Positions 32,516-42,241 of a stretch of DNA of 42,241 nucleotides are shown one piece after another. The translations under genes and the position numbers were made by a program. Numbering within the stretch: position 1 is the first letter of the stretch; each line of letters opens with the position of its first letter. Where the stretch lies: the NCBI GenBank assembly GCA_049999805.1, contig JBNGIO010006002.1:150882-193122 (forward strand), in the 5' to 3' direction. Below the pieces are notes generated by a model. It was not told where the DNA came from. It was given only the letters and a program-made list of their open reading frames with translations, and did no database searches. Source of the DNA: Folioceros fuciformis (lineage: Eukaryota; Anthocerotophyta; Anthocerotopsida; Anthocerotales).

Positions 32516-32995
32516 ATGTTGGTCTCCAAGTTCTCTCTCCTTACATGTTGTAAAAATGTGCTTCTTTCTCTCATGATCTTAAGTGGGTTGTATCAAACTA
32601 AGTCAAGTGACGTTGGTCCTGATCTAACTCGAATTGAGTACATATGTGGGGAGCCTTACACAGCCATAGATCCTAGAGGTGCGTGGTTAATTAATGCTGC
32701 TGATCAATTCATCTACAATGGAGCAGACAAGTTTCCTAACTTCCCATATTTTGCTCAAAACAACTTACCCCTCTTTTGGGGGGTTTTGAAATGTTACCTG
32801 AATAGAAGTAGCATGACCACACACAAGGCCTGTTATGAATGCCTTTCTCATATCTTGAATGATATTCTGTTCAATCTTTGCCTTGACATACCTCGTTCTG
32901 GCTCAATTTTGGTTCAAGATTGTTATCTGAGGTACACCACTCTTGAAATTCCTGACAATTGCCCAGTCATTCCTGAACCATTGTTGAAACATTGA
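32516..32995 (+). CDS. Secreted Gnk2/DUF26 (ginkbilobin-like) cysteine-rich protein
   Basis: Single exon, 159 aa, ending at TGA 32993-32995. A hydrophobic stretch (NVLLSLMILSGL, residues about 14-25) acts as signal peptide. Later residues carry a Gnk2 pattern: YICGEPY, LKCYLNRSSMTTHKACYECL (C-X12-C-X2-C rather than the usual C-X8-C-X2-C), NLC, then VQDCYLRY where relatives read sC.lRY. A single-domain secreted form resembles the antifungal ginkbilobin-2 of Ginkgo, a mannose-binding apoplastic protein; antifungal activity here is inference only. Codon use is AT-rich, unlike the GC-rich genes on both sides, and about 600 bp of AT-rich DNA surrounds it. The start could also be the internal Met in LSLMILSG. 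Confidence 0.7.
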   Translation: MLVSKFSLLTCCKNVLLSLMILSGLYQTKSSDVGPDLTRIEYICGEPYTAIDPRGAWLINAADQFIYNGADKFPNFPYFAQNNLPLFWGVLKCYLNRSSMTTHKACYECLSHILNDILFNLCLDIPRSGSILVQDCYLRYTTLEIPDNCPVIPEPLLKH

Positions 32996-34212
32996 TGAGA
33001 AGGTGTAGCATTGATTCCTTCCTGACTAGTAGTAGTCAGTGTCCTTGGAGGAGATTGTTAGTGATGATAAGTTATTTATTTATTTATTATGAAAAATTTT
33101 AAATATAGTACAAGACTTCAAGATCTAGATAACTCATTAACACGCTTTGTATGGAGATGTGGGGAAGGTTTAAGCTAAGGAAGATCTAAGTGTGGAGTTT
33201 GGGTTAACGAAAGTAAAAGAATAGATAGCTTGTTTATATCGGAAATGTAGAGGGAATGAAGGAAGAAAATTGTGGTAGGAAAGTCACCTAATGAAACTTG
33301 CATGAGAAGTGGAAAAAAGAGTAGAAGAAGAGAAGAAGTGTGCACCAAACAAAGCATTGTGCTTTATTACATGCAGTCCAAATGGTAAGGCGATAAGATG
33401 GATTATTAGTTAGTATAATAAGATTTAAAAAAGTAGTTTTATAGTGAATGGAATTTTTAAGTATCTGGATGAAAGTTTAAGTTATGTAAGTTAATGAAAA
33501 GCTATCCGTGTGGGGAGGGAATCTCGGTAGCACCAGGCTGGAGGCAGCCAGTATTGCGGTCATCCCTCAGCGTTCGTCCAGCGGGGTCCAGTCCTTGTAG
33601 ATATGGATGGGCGTAGAAGGCTGCAAGCACCGGGCGACCGGGTCGTGCTGCGGCCACGCGGTTTTGAGGGAACTCATGACTTGAGGATAAACGCCGAGCT
33701 GCCAGCATGCCCCGATCGCGGCCTGGCTCCTGTCCGGAAGGAGCCCGGAAAGCGCTGTGGATGAACGAGGACGGCTGAATAGGGGCAGGCAATATGGGAT
33801 CTCCTCATCCTTGGTGGACTGCAATTGGATTGCTCGTCGTATTTACTGTGTGACTCTCGAGGTGGAGATAGGTTCCACCCACTTGCGGCGTGCGGGCTGA
33901 GTCAAGGGCCGGTCAAGTATGAAGCGCCTTCCCGCCTGAAGCCTCGCGCTCAGTCTCGCGCTTTGCTCTGCTGCCTTCGCCTTGCCGGCCGCTGCCTTGG
34001 GGAGCGCGCGGATTGATCTTGTTTGCAAGATCGTGTCGCTGTTCGGTAGCTGTGAATTAGATTTGCGGGATTCGTGCTTGCGGCGATCTGGTGTGGAGCG
34101 GGAGCGGGTTTGGTTTGTTGTGTTGTGGCGTGGTGTGGTGTGGTGTGGTGTTGTTCGGTTCGGAGTTGAAGTAGTGCAACATTGAAGTTGTTTCTGCGGT
34201 TGATTCGTTGTT
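32996..34212. other. Intergenic; AT-rich then a GC-rich block with unexplained ORFs
   Basis: 32996-33500 is AT-rich and empty. 33500-33840 is GC-rich and open on the minus strand in two overlapping frames of 85-96 codons (LSGLLPDRSQAAIGACWQLG is one stretch), with no domain I recognise. 33841-34212 should be the promoter and leader of the PLAC8 gene; it includes a GTGTG-rich run (GTGGTGTGGTGTGGTGTT) near 34131-34151. Confidence 0.4.
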
Positions 34213-35225
34213 ATGGCCTACACGTACACTCCTCCGGCCAACTCCGATGCTTGGCGCACCGGCTACTGCGGCTGTTTTGAAGACTGCGGTGTCTGTAAGC
34301 TCGTCAATTTTTACCCTCCTCTGCCTTAAGGACGTGGACCCTACACGTTTTTCCTGCTCTGAGGTCTCTGATTTGCTTCTATCCCGCGGAAGCTGCTGCG
34401 GATGCCTTCGGGACATCGCGTTTAGTACGCGGAGTGTGATACTTGGAAGTTCCCCCTTGATTTGCTTGAATCCGTCCAAAGTTGTAGATCAACTTAGTGC
34501 GATGCCGTGGATGCTTGGAAGCAGCCTGTTTTAGTTACACAGGAATGTGATTCGTGAAGTTTGCCGATGCTGCAGGACTGACTCCTCGTTCTGTCGCGCA
34601 CTTTGTCTCTTTCAGGTTTGTGCGCCTGGTGCTGCCCCTGCGTTGTGGTCGGGCGGCTTGTAGAGATTCTTGACCATGGAGCTACCTGTGAGTAATAGAC
34701 TGTACTAGGCCTTGTCGCGATGTCGTATCGGATATGCTGCTTGTCCCTGGTGCGATGTTTCGAAATTGGAATGATTTTAACTCGGGAGCTTGCGTGTGCA
34801 CATGTCCGTTCAGCTTGTGGTAGTGCAGGCTTGATCTACTTCTGCATCCAGTTTTGGTCGGGATGTGGATGCTTCTACACTTGCGGCTACCGCGCGAAGC
34901 TGCGTAGCAAGTACGGGCTCCCGGACGAGCCTTGCGGTGATTTTTTCTCTGACTGCTGCTGCCCGGTCTGCTCCCTCTCGCAGCAGTACCGCGAGCTAAT
35001 GCGCCGCGACATTAATCCTCATCTCGGTGAGTACCAACTCGGCACTATACAACTGTTTCTTGGCCGGCCCGGCAGGTCTTTGTTTGTTTCGTCAAGGTCG
35101 CGTGTGAGAAAACTCATGTGTTTCATGCAGGATACGTCGCCAACCGACACAAACTTGAGGTCCAAGCGCAGCCGGTGCCGGTTTACCAGCAGCACCCTCC
35201 TGTTAACCAGTTCATGCAAAAGTAG
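34213..35225 (+). CDS. PLAC8-domain cysteine-rich membrane protein (FW2.2/PCR-like)
   Basis: Four exons, 34213-34294, 34616-34687, 34814-35026 and 35131-35225, all phase 1, 153 aa. The protein opens MAYTYTPPANSDAWRTGYCG, then CFEDCGVCLCAWCCPCVVVG (the CCxxCPC-type membrane motif), RLVEILDHGATS, a hydrophobic segment (AGLIYFCIQF), CGYRAKLRSKYGLPDEPCGD, FFSDCCCPVCSLSQQYREL, and ends HLGYVANRHKLE plus a proline/glutamine tail. This is the full PLAC8 order. Members affect organ size (FW2.2) or export divalent metals such as cadmium and zinc (PCR). Which role applies is not decidable from sequence. The neighbouring genes give no clue. Confidence 0.93.
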
Positions 35226-36554
35226 GCAACCTGGAACGCGACCTATAAGCTTCGAAAACAGAACTTTCAATTCCTTCCGTCGTTGATGTGCATTTGGTGT
35301 TTTAATTTATTTTCTGTACGTGGTTCATTACTACAAAAATATTGATTCAGTGGCTGAGCTGATGTATAACCTGACGTATGACCTAATTAGTGGAAGTTCG
35401 AAGCTCTTCGAGAAAGTTAGAAGCTCTTCCTCTCGAAGAGGATTCAATAATAAGTGTATAGAAAGTCAGATTCTCGTATGGAAAGCCAGATTCTTACATG
35501 GAAAGCTAGATTCTTATCACAAGCTTGTTCAATGGGTAGATTGTCGGACCTTTTGAGTATCATTGTAGAGTATACGGTATTCTTCAATTCTTCAATTCAC
35601 GCTGAGCATGAGAAATCTTTTCTTCTTTTCCTTGTCTTAAGCGGTTTGATATCATTCACCTCAATTCTCTCTATTCAATTGACATTGAGTATGAGAACTT
35701 TTCCTTGTCCTAGGAAGAAATTTTTGCTTATGGTCTCCATGTTATATATCCCAGTCTTCATGTAACATGGGCCACATAATGTTCATTACTTGAGATATCT
35801 AAAGTCTTAAATTCGTATATCTTTCGCTCAAGTGCAAGTAAATTAGTTTAAGCAGATCATCCAAGATTAGTTATTAGTTGCCATTAGTACCATATCATTC
35901 CCTTGGTATGTTAAAGTGATTGTGCCCCCTACCATCATATCATTGACCATCACATTCTCAATCCCTCCTTGCTGTTTAAGCATGTCAAGCATTTCGAGTA
36001 TTTAGTCACCATCATTATGTTTTAGATCATTGGCACATTAAAGTCGATGGCTACCACTATGATTAATTTGTCCTTCCACCATTATTACTTCAAATCCATT
36101 AATTTGTCCTTCCATCGTTATTACTTCAAACCCTTGGAGTACACTCCTTGTTCAAATCCTTGGAGTACACTCCTTGTTCGCAAGACTACACTCCCTTGAA
36201 TCTCCCTCCAAAGTTGATTAGTTCTCCTTTCGAAGTCCCTCCAAAGTTGATTAGTTCTCCTTCCAAAGTTCCTCCAAAGTTGATTAGTTCTCCTTCTAAA
36301 GTTCCTCCAAAGTTGATTAGTTCTCCTTCTAAAGTCCCTCCAAAGTTGATTAGTTCTTATTCTAACTATGACAATCTTCATGAGGCTTTCTTGAGGCTTC
36401 AAGAAGGATTGTTGGGTTTCATCCTTACTTGGCCTAGGCCTACTATCATTGCTTCAAATCACCCTTGCACTTTTATATGATGCTTTTTAGGGAGCTCTAG
36501 TAGACTCTCCCTACAATATTTGATAATCCGTGCTGAAAGTGGTGTACTAATTTC
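35226..36554. other. AT-rich intergenic region with several short tandem repeats
   Basis: No gene. It holds a 20-bp unit three times (35461, 35481, 35501; GAAAGCCAGATTCTTACATG), a 36-bp unit twice (36062, 36098), a 26-bp unit twice (36134, 36160) and the 33-bp array listed separately. The density of recent short duplications is high. Confidence 0.6.
36198..36369. repeat. 33-bp tandem repeat, five copies, open on both strands
   Basis: Unit starts (CCTCCAAAGTTGATTAGTTC...) at 36205, 36238, 36271, 36304 and 36337. Because the unit is a multiple of three, plus-strand frames read PPKLISSPSKV repeated and minus-strand frames read RRTNQLWRNF repeated. Both belong to ORFs of about 93-110 codons with no start context or domain. 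I treat them as repeat artefacts. Confidence 0.93.
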
Positions 36555-39146
36555 CTCATGTGACATAGAGAACATGTCTGGTGTACCCTGCAATGAGGGC
36601 ACTCCAGGCGATAACATCCTTCTCCACAATGATATCAAACATCTGTTGTGCATCAATCAAGCTCTCGGCCTTTCTATACATGTTTAATCAAACTGCCAGC
36701 TACAAACGCCTCAGCGTCAACCCCTTGTTCTCGAATCTGCGCATGTAGCTGCCTTCCCACATGCAAGGCTGCAAGATTTGCGCACGCCTGCAGCAGGCAC
36801 ACAATGTCACAGAATCTGGCAATGCCTTCTTCTAGCATCGCCCTATACAGACCAAGGGCTTCTCGTCCCATACCCTTCTTGGAATAAGCTGCTATCATGG
36901 CATTCCACATCTCCACATCTTTTTGATCGAGTCCATCAAGCAGTGTCTGCGCATCGTCTAGGCCGCTTTGTTTTGCATACATGCTCACTAAACTGTTGTT
37001 TGCAAACACATCAGCTTGGCACCCTCGCTTTCTAATTTGCTCGTGCAGATGCTTCCCCTTCTCCATTGCTGCAGTCTCAGAACTTGCAGATGCCTGCAGG
37101 AGACAGACGAATGTCACCGAATCTGGCACTACAATCCCCCCTTCTTCCATAACAGTGTACAAATAAATGATGGGCTTCCTGGCCCATTCCCTGCTCAGAA
37201 TACCTGTTATCATGGCATTCCACATTACCACATCTTTCTGTCTGAGCCCGTCAAATACTCTCCGGTCGTGTTACAAGCTGCCACACTTTGCAGTCCCCTT
37301 TCTCGGATCTCTGCATGAAGTTTCTTCCCCATCTCTACAGCCAGGGTGCCCACACTTGCGCATGCCAGCAGAAGGCATGCAAAAGTCACAGAATTTGGTG
37401 CAGCCCTTCCATCTTCTTGCATAGCACTGTACAGACGAAGTGCTTCCTGGTCCATGCCCTTCTGCGAATACCCTGCATTCATCGCATTCCATGTCACCAC
37501 ATCCTTTTGGACGAGTCTGTCAAACACTCCGCGGACATCTTCTGGGCTGCCACATTTTGCATGAACGTTCACCAAACTGTTGGCTAGGATAACATCAGCC
37601 GGATGCCCTCGTTCTGTAATATGACCATGAAGCTCCTTCCCCTTCTCCAAAGCTGAGGCCGCCACACCCGCACATGTCTGAAGTAGGGACACAAATTTCG
37701 CAGTATCGGGTAAAGCCATCCCTTCTTCTTGCATTGCAGTAGTGTACAGTTGAAGAGCGTCCTGGACCATGCCCTGCCGACACAACATCTTTTTGACTGA
37801 GTCCGTCGAGGACACTGAGACCACCTTCCAAGCTGCCGCACTTTGCATACATGTTCACCAAACTGTTCGCTATGAAGACATCAGCATGATGTCATTGTTC
37901 TGTAATCTGTACATGAAGAAGCTTCCCCTTCTCCAAAGCTAGCGTGCCAGCACTTGCACATGCCTGCGGGACGCACAAAAAAGTGAAAGTATCTGCTACA
38001 GCCAGGCCACCTCCTTGCATATCACTGTACGGAAGAAATGCTTCCATGCCCATGCCTTGCTGGGAATACCCTGCTATCATGGCATTCCATGTCACCACGT
38101 CTTTTTGAACGAGTCAGTCAAACACTTTCTTAGCATCTTGTATGCTGCCACTCTTTGAGTACATGCTTACCAAACTGTTGGCTACAAAACCATCAGTTTG
38201 GTGCCCTTGTTCTCTAATCTGCACGTGAAGCTGCCTCCCCTTCTCCAAAGCACAGGTGCCCATGCTTGCACATGCCTGCAAGAGGCATACAAAAGTAACG
38301 GAATTCCTAGTACGGTACAATCCTGCCTTCTTGCGTAACATTGTAGAGGCGAAGCGCCTCCTGGCCCATGCACTGCTGAGGATACCCTGCAATCAGAGCA
38401 TTCCACGTCACCACATCTGGTCAATCAAGTTCGTCAAACACTCTCTGAGCCTCTTCCAAGCTGCCACACTTCTCATACATGTCCACCAAGCAGTTACAGA
38501 CAAACAAATCAGGTTCAATGCCACTCGCCAATACATCAGCATGCACCTACTGTTCAATTTTCAAGTCCGAGGCCCTCGCACAAGCCTGAAGGGGGGCCAC
38601 AAACACATGCCCATCTCCCTTCACTCTTGACTTGCGCAACCGATGATATAGTTCTATGGCCTGCGTGTGCTCCCCGTGTTCAACATGCACAGAAATTATA
38701 GAGGACTTCATGAAGACATCCGGTTGGGCAACCATGGTGAACAAAGCCATCGCGTCTTGCAACCTGCCATGACAAGCGTACATTCGCAGGACGTGATTAC
38801 CCAGGAACTAATCCGACTCAAACCCCATTTTTTGTGTGAGAGCTTGAACGCGGCGACCCAGGACAAGATCCTTCCCCAGGAGACAGTTCTTCAGGACTTT
38901 GTGAAACAGAGATGAGGAAATACATCTGTTTGTTTGCACCAAAAGTCCCAAAGCCTCAACGGCCTCAGTGAGACGGCTTTGATGACATAGTTTGGTTACA
39001 ATTTCCGCTATCATCAGCCTCTGGTGTTCCCTCTCTCCAACAAAAGTGTGAAGCCCAACAACTGGCACTTGTTCACTTGGAGCTGGACTCCATTCCCTAG
39101 CTGGATGTGTAAGACATCCGCCACCTTGATTCATGCTAACATACAT
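36555..39146 (-). pseudogene. PLS-type pentatricopeptide repeat (PPR) gene, decayed
   Basis: About 2.5 kb of recognisable PPR repeats on the minus strand: IVTKLCHQSRLTEAVEALGL near 39030, LGNHVLRMYACHGRLQDAMA, VFVAPLQACARASDL, NCLVDMYEKCGSLEEAQRVF, FVCLLQACASMGTCALEKGR, DVVTWNAMIAGYSQQGMGME, NSLVNMYAKCG, SVTFVCLLQAS, down to FDIIVEKDVIAWSALIAGYT near 36600. The reading frame is broken by in-frame stops (for example at 38808-38810, 38547-38549, 38421-38423, after KKVFD near 38114, after QITEQ near 37892) and by frame changes near 38320, 37800 and 37230. PPR proteins of this class act in organelle RNA editing or processing. No DYW domain is seen downstream, so the 3' end is lost or degraded. 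Confidence 0.9.
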
Positions 39147-39680
39147 AGCTCCAAAATGCTTCGTCCAAACTGTTGTCAGTCAAGACTTAAGTGGGATAGG
39201 ATGAATGGCCACGGGAATCACTGCAGATATGGTAAGTGAACACGGAAGTCCATAGACAGGCATATGCTACATATCGGCATACGGACATAGTAGGTCCGCC
39301 AAAGTTGGTCATCAAAGTAACTCCAGTCCTCGTCATTTCTACAGAACCCATGATCTCTAAACGGGTCGAAGGGCTTTTTTCTGTCGGTTAGGAAGCTAGA
39401 ATACCAATTGCAAACCCTTATCGATTGGCTCTTGAGGAATGTTGAGGAAGCGAATGTCCAGAGCGTGAGACAGCTTGTTGGGCGCTTGGTGCTGCCGCCT
39501 AGCATCGCAATAATCCCGGTTGTGGGTGACTTCATGCCGGGTTTCCATCCACCTTTGCTGGCTGCAGGGCAGCATGCCTATTGAATTTGCTGCAGATTGT
39601 CGAGTGATTTGTTGTTTGCGGCCGGGCTGCGGGGAGGGATCGACGTTTTGTGTTGCGGCTCTTTTGTTGGGTTCGCAAAG
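39147..39680. other. Intergenic region, nothing recognised
   Basis: Lies between the 5' end of the PPR pseudogene and the start of the next plus-strand gene. A 105-codon minus frame (39218-39535) has no domain. Probably promoter and leader sequence. Confidence 0.4.
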
Positions 39681-41100
39681 ATGTCAGGCAGGGAGGTGCG
39701 GGAGTACACCAATCTGAGTGACCCCAAAGGTATGCACCCTTTCCTATGCGGAGAAGGGGGTTTTTCTGCTGCTGCTGCTCGCTGTCTGCTTGTGTCAGAG
39801 TTTGTTCTTGGTGCATACTGGTGGAGCTCTATTACAGGAGCTCTGCATGTTAGGTCTCTGTGTAGGCTGTGGGATTTTTTTCTGTGGCGGTTGAGCTGCT
39901 CTCAAGACGCTCATGGACCGTGCTGTTCTAACAACCTCTTTAATGAACAAGATCACCCTGACAGACAAAAAATGGGGCCCCAAAGGTGGCCGAGCTGACA
40001 AGACTGATGACGAGGACCTTGCCTTCAAGCGGATGGTGGCTAAGGTTAGTGAACCGGGTCTATCAGATTGTGCTACTTTTTTGTACTTTACACATGCTTA
40101 TGGCTCCTCGTGTAGCTTGTGCCAGCAAGGGAAGGCAGGTAGCATGCATGTTGGTCTCGCATTTTCTGAGAACGTGCCCTGACAGGGAATTTGGCGTTTC
40201 ACCTGGCGGATGATGGTGGTGAGAACAGATGCAGGAAGTAGCTGGAGAGAGAGGGGGCTACTTGCATGGGCGCGGTGGTATATTTTTTGAACTTCCTTAT
40301 CCGATCCTTTATCTCCATATCGAATTCATTTCGTGACTCTTACTGGTAAAGAAGGCTGATTGTTACATTCGGTTGGGGTACCTTTAGCTCTGGACAGTGA
40401 TGATCTACTGTATCTGAAGGAGCAAATGGAGGCAGAAGAAGATGCAGAGCGACTGAGACGTCGGGCAGAAAAGCGAGCCTTCGCTGCTTTCAAGATATCC
40501 TTCTTGCTTGTCCCTTTCGGTGCTTGTGCTTTTGTCACGCGTCTCGTACATGGCCTCCACTTCACCCTTGACTTCGTTCTCGCACAAGGCTGCCAGCTTG
40601 GCTGATTCTGTTCCAACAACAACTGTGGCACCAGTCAGAGTGGAGCCTAAGCCACGAAGTGGCATAAGGTAAGGGTCGACATGGCTCATGGAAAAGCTGG
40701 TGTGCTTACTCTGGACTCACAACTTGCCTGCAAGAGCCTTCCATATCTCACATTTCTTGACCATGTACACAGACAGCATACTCTCCTGAAGAACATTGTG
40801 GAGGTGAAGCCTAAGAGGTTGCGTGTCATCACTCCATCAAATGTATCACGTGGTGACACGAGAGAAGGTTCCAGCAACCCTACTGGTGAAGGGCAGGCGG
40901 TTGTATCTACCCAACATCGAGTTGAACAGGAAAGGCCATCTGTGCTTGCTTCCACTAGTCCAGTGGTTGTTGTAGGCAGACCCTCAGACGATGTGCAACC
41001 AGCCAAGGCCAGCTTGCTGGGTTTGGCTTACGAGAGCTCGAGTGACGATGATATTGACGAACGAGACGCCCCGAATGGCACACAACAGAAGGACGACTGA
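39681..41100 (+). CDS. Protein of unknown function, acidic/basic low-complexity, with U12 intron
   Basis: Six exons, 39681-39729, 39965-40044, 40229-40274, 40388-40494, 40586-40668 and 40773-41100, consistent in phase, 230 aa. Sequence landmarks: MSGREVREYTNLSDPK, DKKWGPKGGRADKTDDEDLA, FKRMVAKMQEVAGERGGYLH, GRALDSDDLLYLKEQMEAEE, DAERLRRRAEKRAFAAFKKA, VRVEPKPRSGIRQHTLLKNI, VEVKPKRLRV, then a Ser/Thr/Val-rich stretch and the end SLLGLAYESSSDDDIDERD. The helical EDAERLRRRAEKRAFAAFK segment and the LLGLAYESS-acidic ending look like constrained motifs. The basic KPKRLRV could be a nuclear signal. The even exon phases and clean splicing suggest a real, conserved gene. I do not recognise its function. 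Confidence 0.82.
40495..40585 (+). other. U12-type (minor spliceosome) AT-AC intron
   Basis: The 91-nt intron starts ATATCCTTCTT, matching the U12 5' splice consensus (RTATCCTTT), and ends CGCAC. A branch-site match, CCCTTGAC at 40565-40572 (consensus TTCCTTRAC), places the branch A at 40571, 14 nt before the 3' end, in the U12 range. Splicing joins AAG to AAG in phase 0 (AAFK|KAASLADS). There is no polypyrimidine tract, as usual for this class. Confidence 0.9.
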
Positions 41101-41520
41101 TTGAAAAAGGGTGTAGAAGCTTCGGGCAATTGGCATTGTGGTTAGGCGATCGTGTCTTCCATTTGTGTTTTGGGTTGGTGGCTGGTACTTGCCAGGAAAC
41201 AAAACTCACCTCTTACATATTCCTATTCCATATTCTCTTGTCACAACGATTCTAACTTCTTCTTATTAGTTAACAGTAATAAAAAAGAATTACTTAACTT
41301 AAGTGGTAAAGATAAATGTAATATAAATTTAGCTTTGATAATACAGGATTCTGTTCAGAGAGAAGATAGTGTACTGTGTACAAAGCATTCTCTCTAAAAA
41401 GCGTGCATACCAGAAGAGGCCTGAGTTGCCTTAGACTTTAGGCCTAGCGTTATTGGTGTTGAGGAGAATTCATCAATTTCAAGTTTACAACTCAAAAATT
41501 CATCATATACTTTAGAGGAG
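41101..41520. other. AT-rich 3' flank
   Basis: Probable 3' UTR then AT-rich spacer; an 81-codon plus frame (41152-41397) has no domain. Nothing else seen. Confidence 0.4.
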
Positions 41521-41524
41521 AAAA

Positions 41525-41900
41525 TTCATTATATGTTTTGTAAGATATCTCAACTCATGCTGGTGCCTCAGCTAGAGTTTTCAACCTTGAGCTATAATAC
41601 CTTGACAAGTAACACCACGAACCAAAGAGGTAGGGCAAAGAGAGAGAATTAGAAGCAACTCTTTGGGGGCAGAGAGAGAGAATTAGAAGCAACGCTTTGG
41701 GGGCAGAGAGAGAATTAACATAAATTCATATGTTTTGTAAGATATCTCAACTCATGCTAGTACCTCAACTCGAGTTTCCAACCTTGAGCTCTAATACGTT
41801 GACAAGTAATACCCCCAACCAAAGAGGTGGGGCATAGAGAGAATTAGAAGCAATTCTTTTGGGGTAGAGAGAGAATTAGAAGCAACTCTGTAGGGGCAGA
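41525..41900. repeat. 197-bp tandem duplication with nested 30-35-bp repeats
   Basis: Two diverged copies: ATATGTTTTGTAAGATATCT at 41531 and its match at 41728 (offset 197). Both continue through CTCAACTCATGCT, CAACCTTGAGCT, TTGACAAGTAA and CAACCAAAGAGG or close variants. Inside each copy a shorter unit, GAGAGAATTAGAAGCAACTC plus TTTGGGGGCA, is itself repeated two or three times. Confidence 0.88.
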
Positions 41901-42094
41901 GAAAAAATTAGAAGCAATGGTAGGACCAATTACCAAACACTAGCACTGGTAGGATTCGCAGTTTTGAATGCTCTTTACTACAATCTAAGGAGTCACAAGA
42001 ATATAATTTCCTCATCCTTGTCCAACCTCATAGATAAGATCTCTCCTCCTAACCTCCTCTAATAACCGAGCACACACCAAGCTCCTGCAACTTA

Positions 42095-42241
42095 GCTAAA
42101 ACAAGTCTTTCTTAAACTTTATTAGCTAAAACAAGTCTTTCTTAAACTTTATTAGCTAAAACAAGTCTTTCTTAAACTTTATTAGCTAAAACAAGTCTTT
42201 CTTAAACTTTATTAGCTAAAACAAGTCTTTCTTAAACTTTA
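42095..42241. repeat. 30-bp tandem repeat running off the right edge
   Basis: GCTAAAACAAGTCTTTCTTA plus AACTTTATTA, with starts at 42095, 42125, 42155, 42185 and 42215, identical in every visible copy. The window ends inside the fifth copy, so the array probably continues. Perfect identity suggests recent expansion or an assembly artefact. Confidence 0.95.

Noticed and set aside
33502-33824. Two overlapping minus-strand frames in a GC-rich block
   Set aside because: The peptide looks protein-like in places, but no family is recognised and no intron structure supports it. Kept only as a note in the intergenic entry.
36121-36480. ORFs on both strands across the 33-bp repeat as genes
   Set aside because: They stay open because the unit is divisible by three. 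No start context or domain.
40495-40600. Ordinary GT-AG intron for the AT-AC intron
   Set aside because: A GT donor (near 40510) with the CACAAG acceptor is in frame but would add ISFLL, and the donor is weak. The U12 5' site, branch site and AC end all agree.
1-42241. tRNA, rRNA or intact transposon
   Set aside because: Reading both strands I saw no tRNA cloverleaf, rDNA segment, reverse transcriptase or transposase. A covariance-model search would be needed to exclude small RNAs.

Overview
This is a land-plant nuclear window with canonical spliceosomal introns, plant-specific families (HIR, PUX, PV42, Gnk2/DUF26, Ole e 1, PLAC8, PLS-type PPR) and TTTAGGG motifs. It also carries IFT172 and a TTLL-family tubulin polyglutamylase, which belong to cilia. 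Plants keep these only when they make swimming sperm, so the source is a seedless plant or another lineage with flagellate male gametes. The very short introns (mostly 45-130 bp) and compact genes fit a lycophyte such as Selaginella best; that is an inference. Two runs of exactly 100 N (3700-3799, 24083-24182) are assembly gaps.

Layout. 1-1314 (-): secreted Ole e 1/proline-rich wall protein, 3' end beyond the left edge. 1480-5389: gene-poor, with a 68-bp repeat array and a 56-bp minisatellite carrying telomere-like motifs. 5390-9030 (-): TTLL polyglutamylase, 8 exons. 10089-20004 (+): IFT172, 49 exons, reconstructed to 1749 aa, head-to-head with TTLL. 20184-21383 (-): intronless CBS-domain PV42-like protein. 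22048-23182 (+): holocytochrome c synthase. 23507-24525 (-): SEP-UBX protein broken by an N gap. 25128-25948 (+): probable mitoribosomal mS26-like protein. 27690-29115 (+): hypersensitive-induced response (HIR) protein. 29138-30292 (-): WDR5-like protein, whose stop codon lies 22 bp from that of HIR. 30550-31314 (+): intronless PLP3 phosducin-like protein. 32516-32995 (+): Gnk2-domain secreted protein in an AT-rich island. 34213-35225 (+): PLAC8 protein. 36555-39146 (-): decayed PPR gene. 39681-41100 (+): conserved-looking acidic protein of unknown role with a textbook U12-type AT-AC intron. 41101-42241: AT-rich repeats, ending in a 30-bp array that runs off the right edge.

How the genes relate. 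Most of the window is ordinary housekeeping and accessory plant gene content. The one strong functional pairing is TTLL/IFT172, two axoneme genes sharing a 1.06-kb divergent intergenic region. PLP3, a factor linked to tubulin folding in Arabidopsis, lies about 10 kb further on, but that may be chance. I found no defence island, CRISPR array, intact transposon or other clearly new multi-gene system. The most unusual items are the AT-AC intron, a GC-AG intron in HIR, the nearly touching HIR/WDR5 stop codons, the cysteine-rich IFT172 C-terminus and several minisatellites. Exon coordinates were deduced by eye from splice dinucleotides, phase and fit to the protein families.
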